Of a stretch of 21,386 nt of DNA, positions 1 to 10,249 are shown in pieces. The stretch comes from Annulohypoxylon bovei var. microspora (Eukaryota > Ascomycota > Sordariomycetes > Xylariales > Hypoxylaceae): contig MU405477.1 of the NCBI GenBank assembly GCA_022836615.1, positions 1 through 21,386 on the forward strand, read 5' to 3'. The stretch's first letter is position 1. Each line of letters opens with the position of its first letter. The position numbers were made by a program, and so were the translations under genes. The notes beneath the pieces were generated by a model. It searched no databases. It had not been told where the DNA came from and worked only from the letters and a program-made list of their open reading frames with translations.

Positions 1-98
1 TCCGGGAAAACGCGACCTACGCAAGCTCCGGGGCGTTTTTGCCCTCCCAAAGTTACGGGGACCGGGAAAAAGAAAAAAAAGACCCCAAAAATTTTATA
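1..98 (+). repeat. Partial, lightly mutated head module of the CCGGACGG repeat family
   Basis: This matches the inner part of the 147-bp module that begins repeats A, B and C and, inverted, ends D and E; the alignable part of A is about 932-1027. Compared with A, this copy keeps many C and G bases that are T or A there (for example it starts tccgggaaaacgcgacc where A has tttaggaaaacgtaact), so it has been mutated little. It closes with the inverted-repeat arm gaccccaaaaatttt and then runs directly into unrelated AT-rich DNA. In A-C the same arm is followed by the rest of the 1.2-kb repeat. So the module either exists on its own or ends another element here. Its left part lies outside the window. 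Confidence 0.75.
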
Positions 99-884
99 CA
101 AATAACATTCCAAATATTACGTATAATTTAAATTTTAAATAAAATTTATTTAAATGGTTTATTACCATTTTAATAAATGTAGTTTTATTAACTTATTTTA
201 CTTTTTTACCGAATATTTCTTAACCTTTAATAATTAAAAAAATAAAAAACATATAAAGCATATTATATTTAACGCTTAACTTTATAAAATAACCTATAAT
301 CAACGTTAATTCCTCCCAAAGTTCCATTAAAATCATAATATATAAAAATTATTTAAATTATTTATTATTAATAATTTTAATTAAATTTACATATATAAAA
401 TTAACAATATATATTCCATTATTAAATTTAAATTTTATTTCTTTATCCTTAATATTAAATTCTTTTATTTAATTATTATTAATGATTTATATCTATTCTT
501 TAATAATGATATTAACTTTATTATCATTTAAATATAAATATAAATAATATTAAAATATAAAATTAATTTCCTTTTCTATATAAATTATATTATTAAAATT
601 ATTTAATTTTTTATTAAAAGTTAAATATACATAATTTAAATTTTAAATATAATTACCTCACTTATTTAATTCAGTTATAATTAATTAATAATAAGTTATA
701 ATTTTATTAAAAGCGATTAAATAATTCTTTTTTTTTTAATATAACCGATTTAAATATTAGTTTATATTATAAGTTCATTTAAAGTAAAAAATTAAAGTAA
801 TTATTTAATTTTTAAATCTAATTAATTCTTTTTTTAATTAAAAATATTAAATATCCTTTTTAACGTATAAAAAATAAACTTTAA
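99..884. other. Decayed AT-rich DNA, strongly G-poor on the + strand
   Basis: No gene is recognisable. The + strand keeps scattered C but almost no G (for example 301-360 and 421-480), so G-to-A change dominates on this strand. The same bias returns at 2168-2450 on the other side of repeat A, which suggests one older element split by A. The minus strand around 340-230 has a short open stretch containing a WEEL-like string, but it is too short to assign to a family. Confidence 0.5.
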
Positions 885-2167
885 AATTTTTGGGGTTTTT
901 TTTTTCTTTTACCTGGTACGGCCTTTTATAATGTTTAGGAAAACGTAACTTACGTAAGCTTTGGGGCGTTTTTGCTTTCTCAAAGTTACGGGGACTAGGA
1001 AAAAGAAAAAAAAGATTTTAAAAATTTTTCTTTGTAGAAAGTTATTGGTTGAGAAAAGGTTTAAGAAAAGGGTGGAAAATGGGGTAAAAAATGGGGTGGA
1101 AAAAGGGTAAGAAAAGGGATGGGAAATGGGGGGGTAATAAGGTAAAAAAAAAGATAAAATTTATCCAAAGGATATTATTATTCATTTAATTAATTAATTA
1201 ATTAATTAATTAATTTATTAATTAATTAATTAATTGATTTATTAATTGGTTAAAACCTTGGTTAAAAAGCTGGTTAAAAAGCTGGTTAAAAAGCTAGTTA
1301 AAAAGTTAATTAAAAAGTTAATTAATTTATTAATTAATTAATTAATTGGTTAATTGGTTAAATAAATGATTAAATATTTAATTAAATATTTAATTAATTT
1401 ATTAATAAGTTGATTAATTAAATACTTAATTAATTAATTAATTAATTAATTAAAACCTTGGTTTAAAAGTTGGTTAATTTAATAATTAATTAAATAATTA
1501 ATTAACTTATTAATTAACTTATTAATTAACTTATTAATTAATTTATTTATTAATTAAATAACAAGTTAAATAACTTATTAACTTTTTAATAAAAAAAATA
1601 CATTCTTATATAAAGAGCTTTTATTACCCCTTAAACCCTTAGATTTTAACTTTAATTTTAACTTTACCTTTAACCTTAATTTTATCCTTATCCTTAACCT
1701 TAATCTTAATTATTAATTTTATATAGTTAAGCTTAAAACTTTACATTATCTTAAAGGTTTACATGGTTTTAAAAATCTAATTTTCAACCCAAGTTAATTC
1801 GTTTTTATATAATTAAATAAAGTAAATGATTAATTAACTTTTGAAAAAATAACCTTTACGCGTAAAAGGTAATAATTTAAAAGTGGTTTAACACGTGGTT
1901 TAAAAAATAATTAATTAAACAAGTAATTATTAAATACGTAAGCAATTAAAAAATAAGTCCGGAAAAAGGATATATTTAATTAAAAAAGTGGATAAATTTA
2001 ATTAATTAAAAACGTTTTATTAATATTAATTAAGCTTAAAAAGGTTTATTAATTTCTTATTAATTATTTATTAATTATTTATTAATTACCTTATTAATTA
2101 TTTATTAATTTTTTAATAATATATAATTAATTCAAAAAGTTTAAGCGTAATAATATCCTCCGGACGG
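885..2167 (+). repeat. CCGGACGG repeat, copy A (full length, RIP-mutated)
   Basis: This is a full-length copy of about 1,283 bp. Its parts in order are: a 147-bp head bounded by inverted arms (aatttttgggg... at the left, ...aaaaattt near 1027); a G-rich tract (1063-1141); a long ttaa/ggttaaaaagct-rich zone (1170-1580); a TATA-like and C-rich spot followed by a hexamer array (1646-1711); a spaced attaattattt zone (2040-2130); and the tail gtaataatatcctccggacgg. Copies B, C, D, E and F share this order. It has no open reading frame and no TG...CA ends, so it is not an obvious LTR. Flanking 5-mers (tttaa left, attat right) do not match. Class unknown: a non-autonomous element is my inference. 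Confidence 0.8.
1646..1711 (+). repeat. In-phase TTAACC-type hexamer array (11 units) in copy A
   Basis: Eleven consecutive 6-bp units all start with TTA and fit the consensus TTAACC with C-to-T style variants (TTAACT, TTAATT, TTACCT, TTATCC, TTAATC). Copy C has an array of similar length at about 6437-6502, and copy E has the reverse complement (GGTTAA-like) at about 15808-15880. It resembles a telomere-like minisatellite but is not the usual fungal TTAGGG/CCCTAA repeat. Confidence 0.75.
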
Positions 2168-4617
2168 ATTATTATCACAAAAAGCATAAATTTAAAATAA
2201 CATAAAAATAATTTTATTCGTATAATTATTTAAAAATAACAAAATTACAAAAAAAAAAAAAATCTTTAACGCCATAACGTTAATTAAACTTTTTACATAT
2301 AAAAAAATAATAAATAATTATTTATTTTCACCGTTTTATTTATCACCCCATAAATAACTTTTTCTTTATCCTTTATTTCTTTATATACTATATTCCACCC
2401 TCCATGATTTAAACCATGGTTTAAACCATAATAATAAAAATTTTAAATAATTTTTTAAATAATAATTATTATTATTTATAATTAACGTAAATATTAATTA
2501 ACTTTTAATAAATATACCGTTATTATTTTTTATAAATATAATAAAAATTATTAAATTTCGTTTAATAATAATTTTATATTAAATTTTAATATAAATTTAT
2601 TTATAATTTAAAAAATGTTTATAATATAACACGACATTATAAATTTATTTTTCATTAAAATAAAAAATTTATTTTTCCGTTATTAATAATTTTAATTTAA
2701 TTTAAATTTTTTTTATTTTTTTTATTTTTTTTAAAAAATAATCTTAATTATAAAACATTTCATTATTTTATAATAAAATTTAAAAATCATTTAAATTTTA
2801 TTATTTAATTTTCGTTATTAATTTATATATTAAATATTAATAATATAATATAATTAATCGTTTCGATTATCCGGATTTATTATTTTATATTACGGGTCGA
2901 AAACCCGGAAAATTAATTAAAATAAAAATTAACGCGAATTTATATTATAATTATAAACGCGATAAACGTGGGTTTTTATAATAAAATTATTTTTAATTTT
3001 AAATAAATCGTTAAAGTTATTAAAACACGTATAAAAAAAATTTTACGTTAATTAATTTAATTTATATTTTTAAATATAAATACCGTAACTTTAAAAACGA
3101 AAAGTTATTATTTTTTTTTTTTCATTAATAAAAATAACTTTATTTTTAATTTTATATAATATAAATTTATCGTTGCTTATAAAAATCGTTATATATTTTT
3201 ATTAATTATTTTTTAATTAATAAAAGTTTTCGAAAAAATGTTTATTACGTTAAACGATAATTTAATATATAAACACCTTTTAAATAATAAATAATTAAAT
3301 TTTTATAACATTTATCGTTTTTTATTAATATAATTTAAATTTATAAAAATCTTTTAATAATTTTTTTAATAATTTTATAAATAATTTATTAAATAATTTT
3401 AATTTATTTTATAAAATCGAAGAAATAATTTTAATTAAAAATAAATATTTAATTTAAATTAACGAATAAAAGGATTTTTTAATATATATAATTATATTAA
3501 ATTTTTTCGTTTTAAAAAACTTAATACATTTTAAATTAAAAAAAAATATTTGAAAATTATCTTTTTAATTTTAATTAAAAAACGGTAACGCTTAATATAA
3601 TAATTTAACACGAAAAAACTTAATAAAAATATAATAATAAAGCTTTTATTTAAATTTTAATTAAAAAATTTAAAGATAAATAATCGATTTAAATCGTTTA
3701 TTAAAATTTAATTAAAATACGTTAAAATGTTTTTTAATATTTCGACGATTTTTTTATTAATTTTAAAAATAAATTAATTTTAATTAATAAATTAAATTAA
3801 AAAAGGGAAAATAAAATTAATTATATTAATATAAGGTTAAATAATAAATTAAAAAACGTTTTTATAAAAAAAAATTAAATAAAAAAAATTATAATAAATA
3901 AATAACCAAAGTTAACGATGTAATAATTAAAATAAAAAAGAATCGTTTTATAATTATTTAATATAAAGGAATATTTAATTAAGAAATTTATTATTTTAAT
4001 AATATTATATTTTATAATACCTTTTTTTTAAAAAAAAAGCTTTTTTAATTAATTAAAAACTTTATCGATAAGTTATATAATTATTAAAATATAATATAAG
4101 GTGGTTTTATAACTTTAATTTAAATAATTTTGTTTTTATAATAATTATTTTAATAAAATTTAAAAGTTTAAAAACTTTTAATTTAATAATATTAAAAATA
4201 AAAATTTAATAAATTACATTTAATAAATTATCTTTAATAAGTTATTAAATTATAATTTCCGATGTTATTGCTCCGAATTAATTACACGTAATACCTTTAA
4301 CATGCTTCGAAATTTTTATATATTTTATTATTTATAATATAATTAAATTAATAATTATTTATATATAATGTAATTTAATGTAATTAATTAAGCTTCGAAG
4401 TAACTTTCGTTTAAATGTAATTATTTTAAAATAAACCTATTATTAAGAAAGTTATTTAAGTGTAAATATAAGATTTAATAAAATTAAATTTTACGAAAAT
4501 TAATATAATAAGGTATATATAAATTTAAATGTGTGGTAAAGTATTTTTAAACTTGGTTTATATTTATTAATAAAGGTTTTAATTAATTAAAAAAGTTAAT
4601 TTTATTTTAATGGGAAT
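2168..4617. other. Decayed transposon-like DNA, unidentified
   Basis: This 2.45-kb gap lies between copies A and B. The first 280 bases are G-poor on the + strand like 99-884. From about 2,860 on, both C and G survive mainly as CpG (a pocket at 2868-2970 contains ccgg, cgggtcg and cccgg). I tried to read RNase H, integrase and pogo-type transposase motifs in this pocket and could not settle on one. All frames are stop-filled. It is probably one or more transposons decayed beyond recognition. Confidence 0.45.
2408..2425. repeat. 18-bp perfect palindrome
   Basis: TTTAAACCATGGTTTAAA equals its own reverse complement. It lies in the G-poor stretch after copy A. It may be the centre of a decayed inverted repeat or chance; nothing around it shows a function. 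Confidence 0.6.
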
Positions 4618-4622
4618 ATTAA

Positions 4623-5741
4623 AATTTTTGGGGTTTTTTTTTTTTTTTATTTGGTATGGCCCTTTATAATGTTTAGGAAAACGCGACTTATGTAAGCTTC
4701 GGGGCGTTTTTGCCTTCCTAAAGTTACAAGGATTAAGAAAAAGAAAAAAAAGATCTTAAAAATTTTTCTTCGTAAAAAGTTATTAATTAAGAAAAGGTTT
4801 AAGAAAAGGGTGGAAAATAAGGTAAAAAATAAGGTAAAAAAAAGGTAAAAAAAGGGATGGGAAATGGGGGGGTAATAAAATAAAAAAAAAGATAAAATTT
4901 ATTTAAAGGATATTATTATTTAATTAATTGATTAATTTATTAATTAATTAAAACCTTAATTAAAAAGCTGGTTAAAAAGTTGGTTAAAAAGCTAGTTAAA
5001 AAGTTAATTAATTAATTAATTAATTAATTGAAATTTTAATTTAAAAGTTAATTAATTTAATAATTAATTAAATAATTAATTAATTTATTAATTAACTTAT
5101 TAATTAACTTATTAATTAACTTATTTATTAATTAAATAATAAGTTAAATAATTTATTAATTTTTTAATAAAAAGAACATATTCTTATATAAAGAGTTCCC
5201 ACCACCCCTTAAACCCTTAGATTTTAACTTTAATCTTAACTTTATTTTTAATTTTAATTTTATTTTTATTCTTAACCTTAATTTTAACCATTAATTTTAC
5301 ATAAACTTAAAGCTTTACGTTATTTTAAAAGTTTATATAATTTTAAAAACTTAATCTTTAACTTAAATTAATTCGTTTTTATATAATTAAATAAAATAAA
5401 TAATTAATTAACCTTTAAAAAAGTGGTTTTTATGCGCAAAAGGTGGTGGTTTAAAAGTGGTTTAATATGTAATTTAAAAGGTAATTAATTAAATAAATGG
5501 TTGTTAAGTGTGTAGGTAATTAAAAAATAAATTTAAAAAAAAGATACATTTAATTAAAAAAGCGGATGAATTTAATTAATTAAAAGTGTTTTACTAATAT
5601 TAATTAAGCTTGAAAAGGTTTATTAATTTTTTATTAATTATTTATTAATTATTTATTAATTACTTTATTAATTATTTATTAGTTTTTTAATAATATATAA
5701 TTAATTTAAAAAGTTTAAACGTAATAATGTTTTTTGAACGA
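4623..5741 (+). repeat. CCGGACGG repeat, copy B
   Basis: About 1,119 bp with the same module order as copy A: head module 4621-4767, G-rich tract near 4800-4880, ttaa-rich zone, hexamer zone near 5220-5290, and attaattattt zone near 5630-5690. The tail reads tttgaacga where other copies have tccggacgg; all the differences are C-to-T or G-to-A. It is flanked by ATTAA on both sides (4618-4622 and 5742-5746), a possible 5-bp target duplication, though ATTAA is common in this DNA. Confidence 0.8.
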
Positions 5742-5746
5742 ATTAA

Positions 5747-5901
5747 ATGTAATATTATTAAAATAATAAATCTTTTAATTAAAAAGTTATTAATTTTATT
5801 AATATAATAATTATTTAAAAATTAAAATTAAAATTCGATAAAAATAAAAATACGGTTATAAATAAAATAAATTATATATTTTTAACCGTTATAATAATTA
5901 A
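5747..5901. other. Short AT-rich spacer between copies B and C
   Basis: This 155-bp stretch has no recognisable feature. It may be a remnant of the element into which B and C inserted. Confidence 0.4.
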
Positions 5902-6973
5902 AATTTTTCGGGTTTTTTTTTTCTTTTACTTGGTACGGCTTTTTATAATGTCCGGGAAAACGCGACTTACGTAAGCTTTGGGGCGTTTTTACTTTTTTAA
6001 AGTTACGAGGATTAAAAAAAAGAAAAAAAAGACCCGAAAATTTTTTTTTCGTAGAAAGCTATTAATTGGGAAAAATGGGGGAGAAAAGGGATAAAAAACG
6101 AGGTAAAAAACGGGGTGGAAAAAGGGTGGGAAAAAGGGTGGGAAAAAAGGGTAATAAAGTGGAAAAAAAAAAAAATTTATCCGGAAAACATTATCACTTA
6201 TTTAATTAACTGGTTTTTGATTTAACAATTAATTAATTAATTAATTAACGGATTAATTAATTAATTAATTAATTAATTAATTAAATGGTTAAATAAATAA
6301 TTAAACATTTAATTAAATATTTAATTAATTTATTAATTAATTAATTAAATAACGGGTTAAATAATTTATTAATTCTTTAATAAAAAAAATATATTTTTAC
6401 ATGGGGGGCTTTTACCGCCCCTTAAACCCTTGGATTTTAACCTTAATCTTAATTTTACTTTTAACTTTAATTTTATTTTTACTTTTAACCTTAATCTTAA
6501 TTATTAACTTTATGTGGTTTTAAAGGTTTACGGGGTTTTAAAAGTTTATATGGTTTTAAAAATTTAATCTTTAATTTAAATTAATTTGTTTTTATATAAT
6601 TAAATAAAAGCTTTAAATATAAATGATTAATTAATCTTTAAAAAAATGGTTTTTACGTGCGAAAAGTAATTTAACACGTAATTCGAAAAGTGGTTAATTA
6701 AAAAGGTGGTTTAAAAAGGTTATTAAATGCGTGGGTAATTAAAAGGTAAGTTTAAAAAAAGATGCATTTAATTAAAAGTGTAAATAAATTTAATTAATTA
6801 AAAGCGTTGTGCTTAAACCAATTAAACGTAAAACGGTTTATTAAATTTTTATTAATTATTTATTAATTTTTTATTAATTATTTCATTAATTACTTTATTA
6901 ATTATTTAATTATTATTTAATCATTTATTATATAATTAAAAAAAGTTTAAATGTAATAATGTTTTTCGGACGG
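5902..6973 (+). repeat. CCGGACGG repeat, copy C
   Basis: About 1,072 bp with the family's module order: head module about 5900-6047, G-rich tract 6069-6160, ttaa zone, hexamer array about 6437-6502, and tail gtttttcggacgg. A short GC-rich hairpin-like spot (ggggggc...gcccc, 6403-6421) sits just before the hexamer array and is better kept here than in the other copies. The left flank is attaa and the right flank ataat, so no clean target duplication is visible. Gypsy-like, A-rich + strand sequence begins right after it. Confidence 0.8.
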
Positions 6974-7929
6974 ATAATAATAAATTAAATGAATAATTTA
7001 CGTTAAAATAATAATAATTTATTAAAAATACGATAAAAATTAAATTAAAAGTTTAAAAAATTTAAAAAAAAAAGCAAATATATTCGTTATATAAAAATAA
7101 AGCATTTTATAATAATTTGTTTATCGTTTTAAACCGCACATTAATTAAACCGCGGTAACGGAAATAACACGTTATAAATAATTATTATAAAAATTTAAAA
7201 TAATCGAAATGTTAAAAATAATCACGAATTATTAAAATATTTAAAAAACGAGTAACTTTTAAATAAAATCACGTTTAAAAGTTAATATTAAAATTTATAA
7301 ATATTAAAAAAACTTTAAATAAAATGTATATTATTTTTTTTAATTAAAACTTTATTAAACGAATAAAAGTTTATTAATATATTTAACATTTAATAAAAAA
7401 CTTATATAATAAATAAAATTACCGCGTATATTTATTTAAAAAAAAGATTAATTAAAAATAAAGAATTTTATATAATTAATATATTTATATATACGGAAAT
7501 TAATATAAACGGTAAAAAAGAATAAATATAAAATTATATTATTTTAAATTTTACGTTTTTTTTAATATTAAAAAAACCGTAAATAAAATGAAACGATATT
7601 ATTTATAAAACGAAAAAAAGGTTAATTAAAATAAATTTTAAAAAAATATAATTTAATAATATATAAAAAAAATATTATTTAAACATTTTATAAAATTAAA
7701 ATAAAATGTTTATAAATTTAAAAAATTAAATATATAATAAAAAATATATTTTTAATATTTATAATTTTAAAAAAAACGTTAATATAAAAAAAATAATAAA
7801 AACGTTTAAATTTTTAATGTTATTATACGAAATATTAATATCGCATTAAAAAAAAAACTTATAATTAATTAAATTTAAAAAATGTTATTTAAAAAATGTT
7901 ATTTAATAAATTAAAAAATCGGGTTAAAA
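6974..7929 (+). pseudogene. Probable gag/protease part of the Gypsy element, unreadable
   Basis: This stretch lies directly upstream of the reverse transcriptase piece and shares its A-rich + strand composition, so by position it should hold the end of gag and the protease. Every frame is full of stops and I see no protease DSG/DTG triad or zinc knuckle. The call rests on position and base composition only. Confidence 0.35.
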
Positions 7930-8299
7930 ACTTTTTAAACGATGAAAATATAACGTTATTATTATTAAAATTAAAATTAAATACCGAGGTTAATTTATAA
8001 AAAAAACGATTAAAAAAAAATCTTATAAAACCTTTTATATAATATATTAAAAAAAAAGCTTTTAATATTATAAAAAACCTTAATAAATTTATTAAATAAA
8101 AAGTGAATTAAAATTAATAATTTTTTAAAAAAAGCACCGATATTATTCGTAAAAAAATTAAAAAACGGTTTTCGGTTTTATATAAATTATAAAGTTTTTA
8201 ACGTTATTTCGGCATATAATTATTATCCGTTATTATAAATTAAAAAAACCTTAAATTTTTTTTATAAAATTAACGTTAAAATTATATTTTATAAATTAT
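7930..8299 (+). pseudogene. Gypsy reverse transcriptase, N-terminal piece
   Basis: From 8134 the + strand reads APILFVKK, then RFYINYKVFNVIS and YNYYPL, then a stop where the family usually has P or Q and I. This is the Gypsy RT block normally close to 'SPVLFVKK...RFCVDYRALN...RYPLP'. Upstream, near 8030, KPFI stands where the family has W-G-P-L. The piece ends with NVKIIFYKL, matching the '.VFTKLD' block that leads into the first catalytic aspartate, and is cut there by repeat D. Substitutions such as C to Y, D to N and W to stop are those expected from G-to-A change. The continuation is at 9450. It codes for nothing functional now. Confidence 0.85.
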
Positions 8300-9449
8300 C
8301 CGTCCGGAAAACATTATTACGCTTAAACTTTTAAAAATAATTTATAAATAAATTATAAATTAATAAAAAATTAATAAAATAATTAATAAAATAATTAATA
8401 AAAAATTAATAAATAATTAATAAACTTTTTTAAACTTAATTAACCTTAATAAAACCTTTTTAATTAATTAAATTTATACACCTTTTTAATTAAATACATC
8501 CTTTTTTTAAACCCACTTTTTAATTATTTACACACGTAATAACTTTTTTAAGCTACTTTTTTAATTTATTACCTTTTAAACCACCCATTAAACCACTTTT
8601 AAACCACCCTTTTTCGCACATAAAGACCACTTTTTCAAGGATTAATTAATCACCCACTTTAAAAGTTTTTATTTAATTATATAAAAATAAATTAATTTAT
8701 ATTAAAAATTAAATCTTTAAAACCATATAAACTTTTAAAACTTTATAAGCTTTTAAAACCACATAAAATTAATAATTAAATTAAGATTAAAAATAAAAAT
8801 AAAAATAAAATTAAGATCCAAGGGTTTAAAAGGCGGTGGGAACCCTTTATATAAAAATATATTCTTTTTATTAAAGAATTAATAAATTATTTAACTTATT
8901 ATTTAATTAATAAATAAATAAATTAATTAATTATTTAATTAATTAAATTATTAATAAATTAATTAAATATTTAATTATTTAATTAATTAATTAATTAATT
9001 AATTAATAAATTAATTAATTTTTAAATTAACTTTTTAATTAACTTTTTAATTAATTTTTAAATTAACTTTTTAATTAAGGTTTTAATTAAAGTTTCAATT
9101 AATTAATTATTAAATTAAAAATCGGTATTTTTTAAATAAATTTTATCTTTTTTTCCATTTTATTACCCCTTTTTCCTTTATTACCCCTATTTTAACCCTT
9201 TTACCCCCATTACCCACCCCGTTTCCCACCCCATTTCCCACCCCTTTGCCCCCGTTGATTACCCCTTTTCCCAGGCCTTTTTCCAACTAATAGTTTTTTA
9301 TAAAAAAAAATTTTAAGGTTTTTTTTTTCTTTTTTTTAATCCCCGTAACTTTAAGAAAATAAAAATACCTTAAAGCTTACGCAAGTTGCGTTTTCCCGGA
9401 CATTGTGGAAAGCCGTACCGGGTAAAAGAAAAAAAAAACCTTAAAAATT
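8300..9449 (-). repeat. CCGGACGG repeat, copy D, inserted in the Gypsy RT
   Basis: About 1,150 bp in reverse orientation. It starts ccgtccggaaaac (the family tail, reversed) and ends with the head module (9303-9449) including ccgtaccgggtaaaagaaaa. The C-rich tract at about 9165-9275 is the reverse of the G-rich tract. It separates two halves of a Gypsy RT, so it is a genuine insertion. Flanks are attat (8295-8299) and ttaaa (9450-9454), which do not match. About nine to eleven RT codons expected between the halves are missing. Confidence 0.85.
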
Positions 9450-10177
9450 TTAAATAAAAAAAATAAAAAAAAACCGTTTTTTATATTTAATTCGAAGTTT
9501 TCGAATAATTAATTACACTTTTTAAATTATACGAAATATTAACGACGTTTTAACGTTATATTAATAAAATTTTATTTAATTTTTTAAATAATTATTATTT
9601 AATATATATAAATAACGTAATAATTTATTTAAACGAGTTTTATAAAAATTATATAAATAAAATTAAAATAATATTAAAACGTTTTAATAACGTTAATTTA
9701 AAGTTAAACCTTTTTAAATATTTTTTTATTATAAAGGAAATTAAATATTTAAATTTTATTATTACGGTGAAAAAGAAAATTAAAATAAACCTTAATTAAA
9801 TTATAATTATTAAAAAGTGAAAACCATTTATAAATGTACGAAAAATTTATAATTTTTTAAAATTCGTAAATTTTTATAAAATATTTATTAAAAGATTTAA
9901 TAAGTTAATTACTTTTTTAACTATTTTAATAAAAAAAAAGGTTTTTTTTAAATAAAAAAAAAATAAACGCGGCATTCGAAAAATTAAAACATTTATTTAT
10001 TACCACGCCGATTTTAATTTATTAAAACTTTAATTAAAAAACGTATTTAAAAGTAAATTATTCGAAATAAGTTTTAAAAGTTTACTTTTTATAAAAAAAT
10101 TATAAAAAATGTTAAAACTCGTAATTTATTATTTAATAAAATTATTATTAACCGAATATAATTATAAAATATATAAT
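9450..10177 (+). pseudogene. Gypsy reverse transcriptase C-terminal part and start of RNase H
   Basis: The + frame continues the RT after repeat D. KTVFYI then FEVFE matches the 'KTAFRTRFG.FEY' block. RYINKILFNFLNNY leads into the catalytic box, here YINN at 9605-9616 where the family has Y-L-D-D, so both aspartates are now asparagine. Next come EIKYLNFII (family '.VKFLGF.I'), NFLKFVNFYKIFIKRF (family 'FLGFANFYRRFI..F') and, near 9975, the start of the connection domain (family 'AFE.LK...T.APIL'). The last part reads LLLTEYNYKIYN, the RNase H entry normally ending 'YEIHDKELLA'. It is cut after IYN by the LINE and resumes at 19473. Confidence 0.9.
10165..10177. repeat. 13-bp target-site duplication, left copy (LINE insertion)
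   Basis: TAAAATATATAAT here is repeated exactly at 19460-19472. Removing one copy and the DNA between them restores a continuous Gypsy RNase H frame (YKIYN then KKLL). This fixes both ends of the LINE. Confidence 0.85.
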
Positions 10178-10197
10178 ATTATTTATTTATTTATTTA
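10178..10197 (-). repeat. LINE 3' tail, short tandem repeat
   Basis: On the minus strand the element ends in repeated AAAT units (plus strand attatttatttatttattt), directly next to the target duplication. Simple-repeat tails of this sort are typical of LINE 3' ends. Confidence 0.7.
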
Positions 10198-10249
10198 CTT
10201 TTACGCCGATTACCTTTGAATTTTTAAATAAGTTAAGCTTATAAAAATA

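Noticed and set aside
1180..1580. TTAA-rich stretch as a microsatellite or replication origin
   Set aside because: Less mutated copies show more complex units at comparable sites, so much of the simplicity is likely caused by RIP.
2866..2990. Pogo/Fot1-type transposase or RNase H remnant
   Set aside because: Strings such as RFDYPDL and RDKRGF were suggestive, but spacing did not fit either family and no second motif followed.
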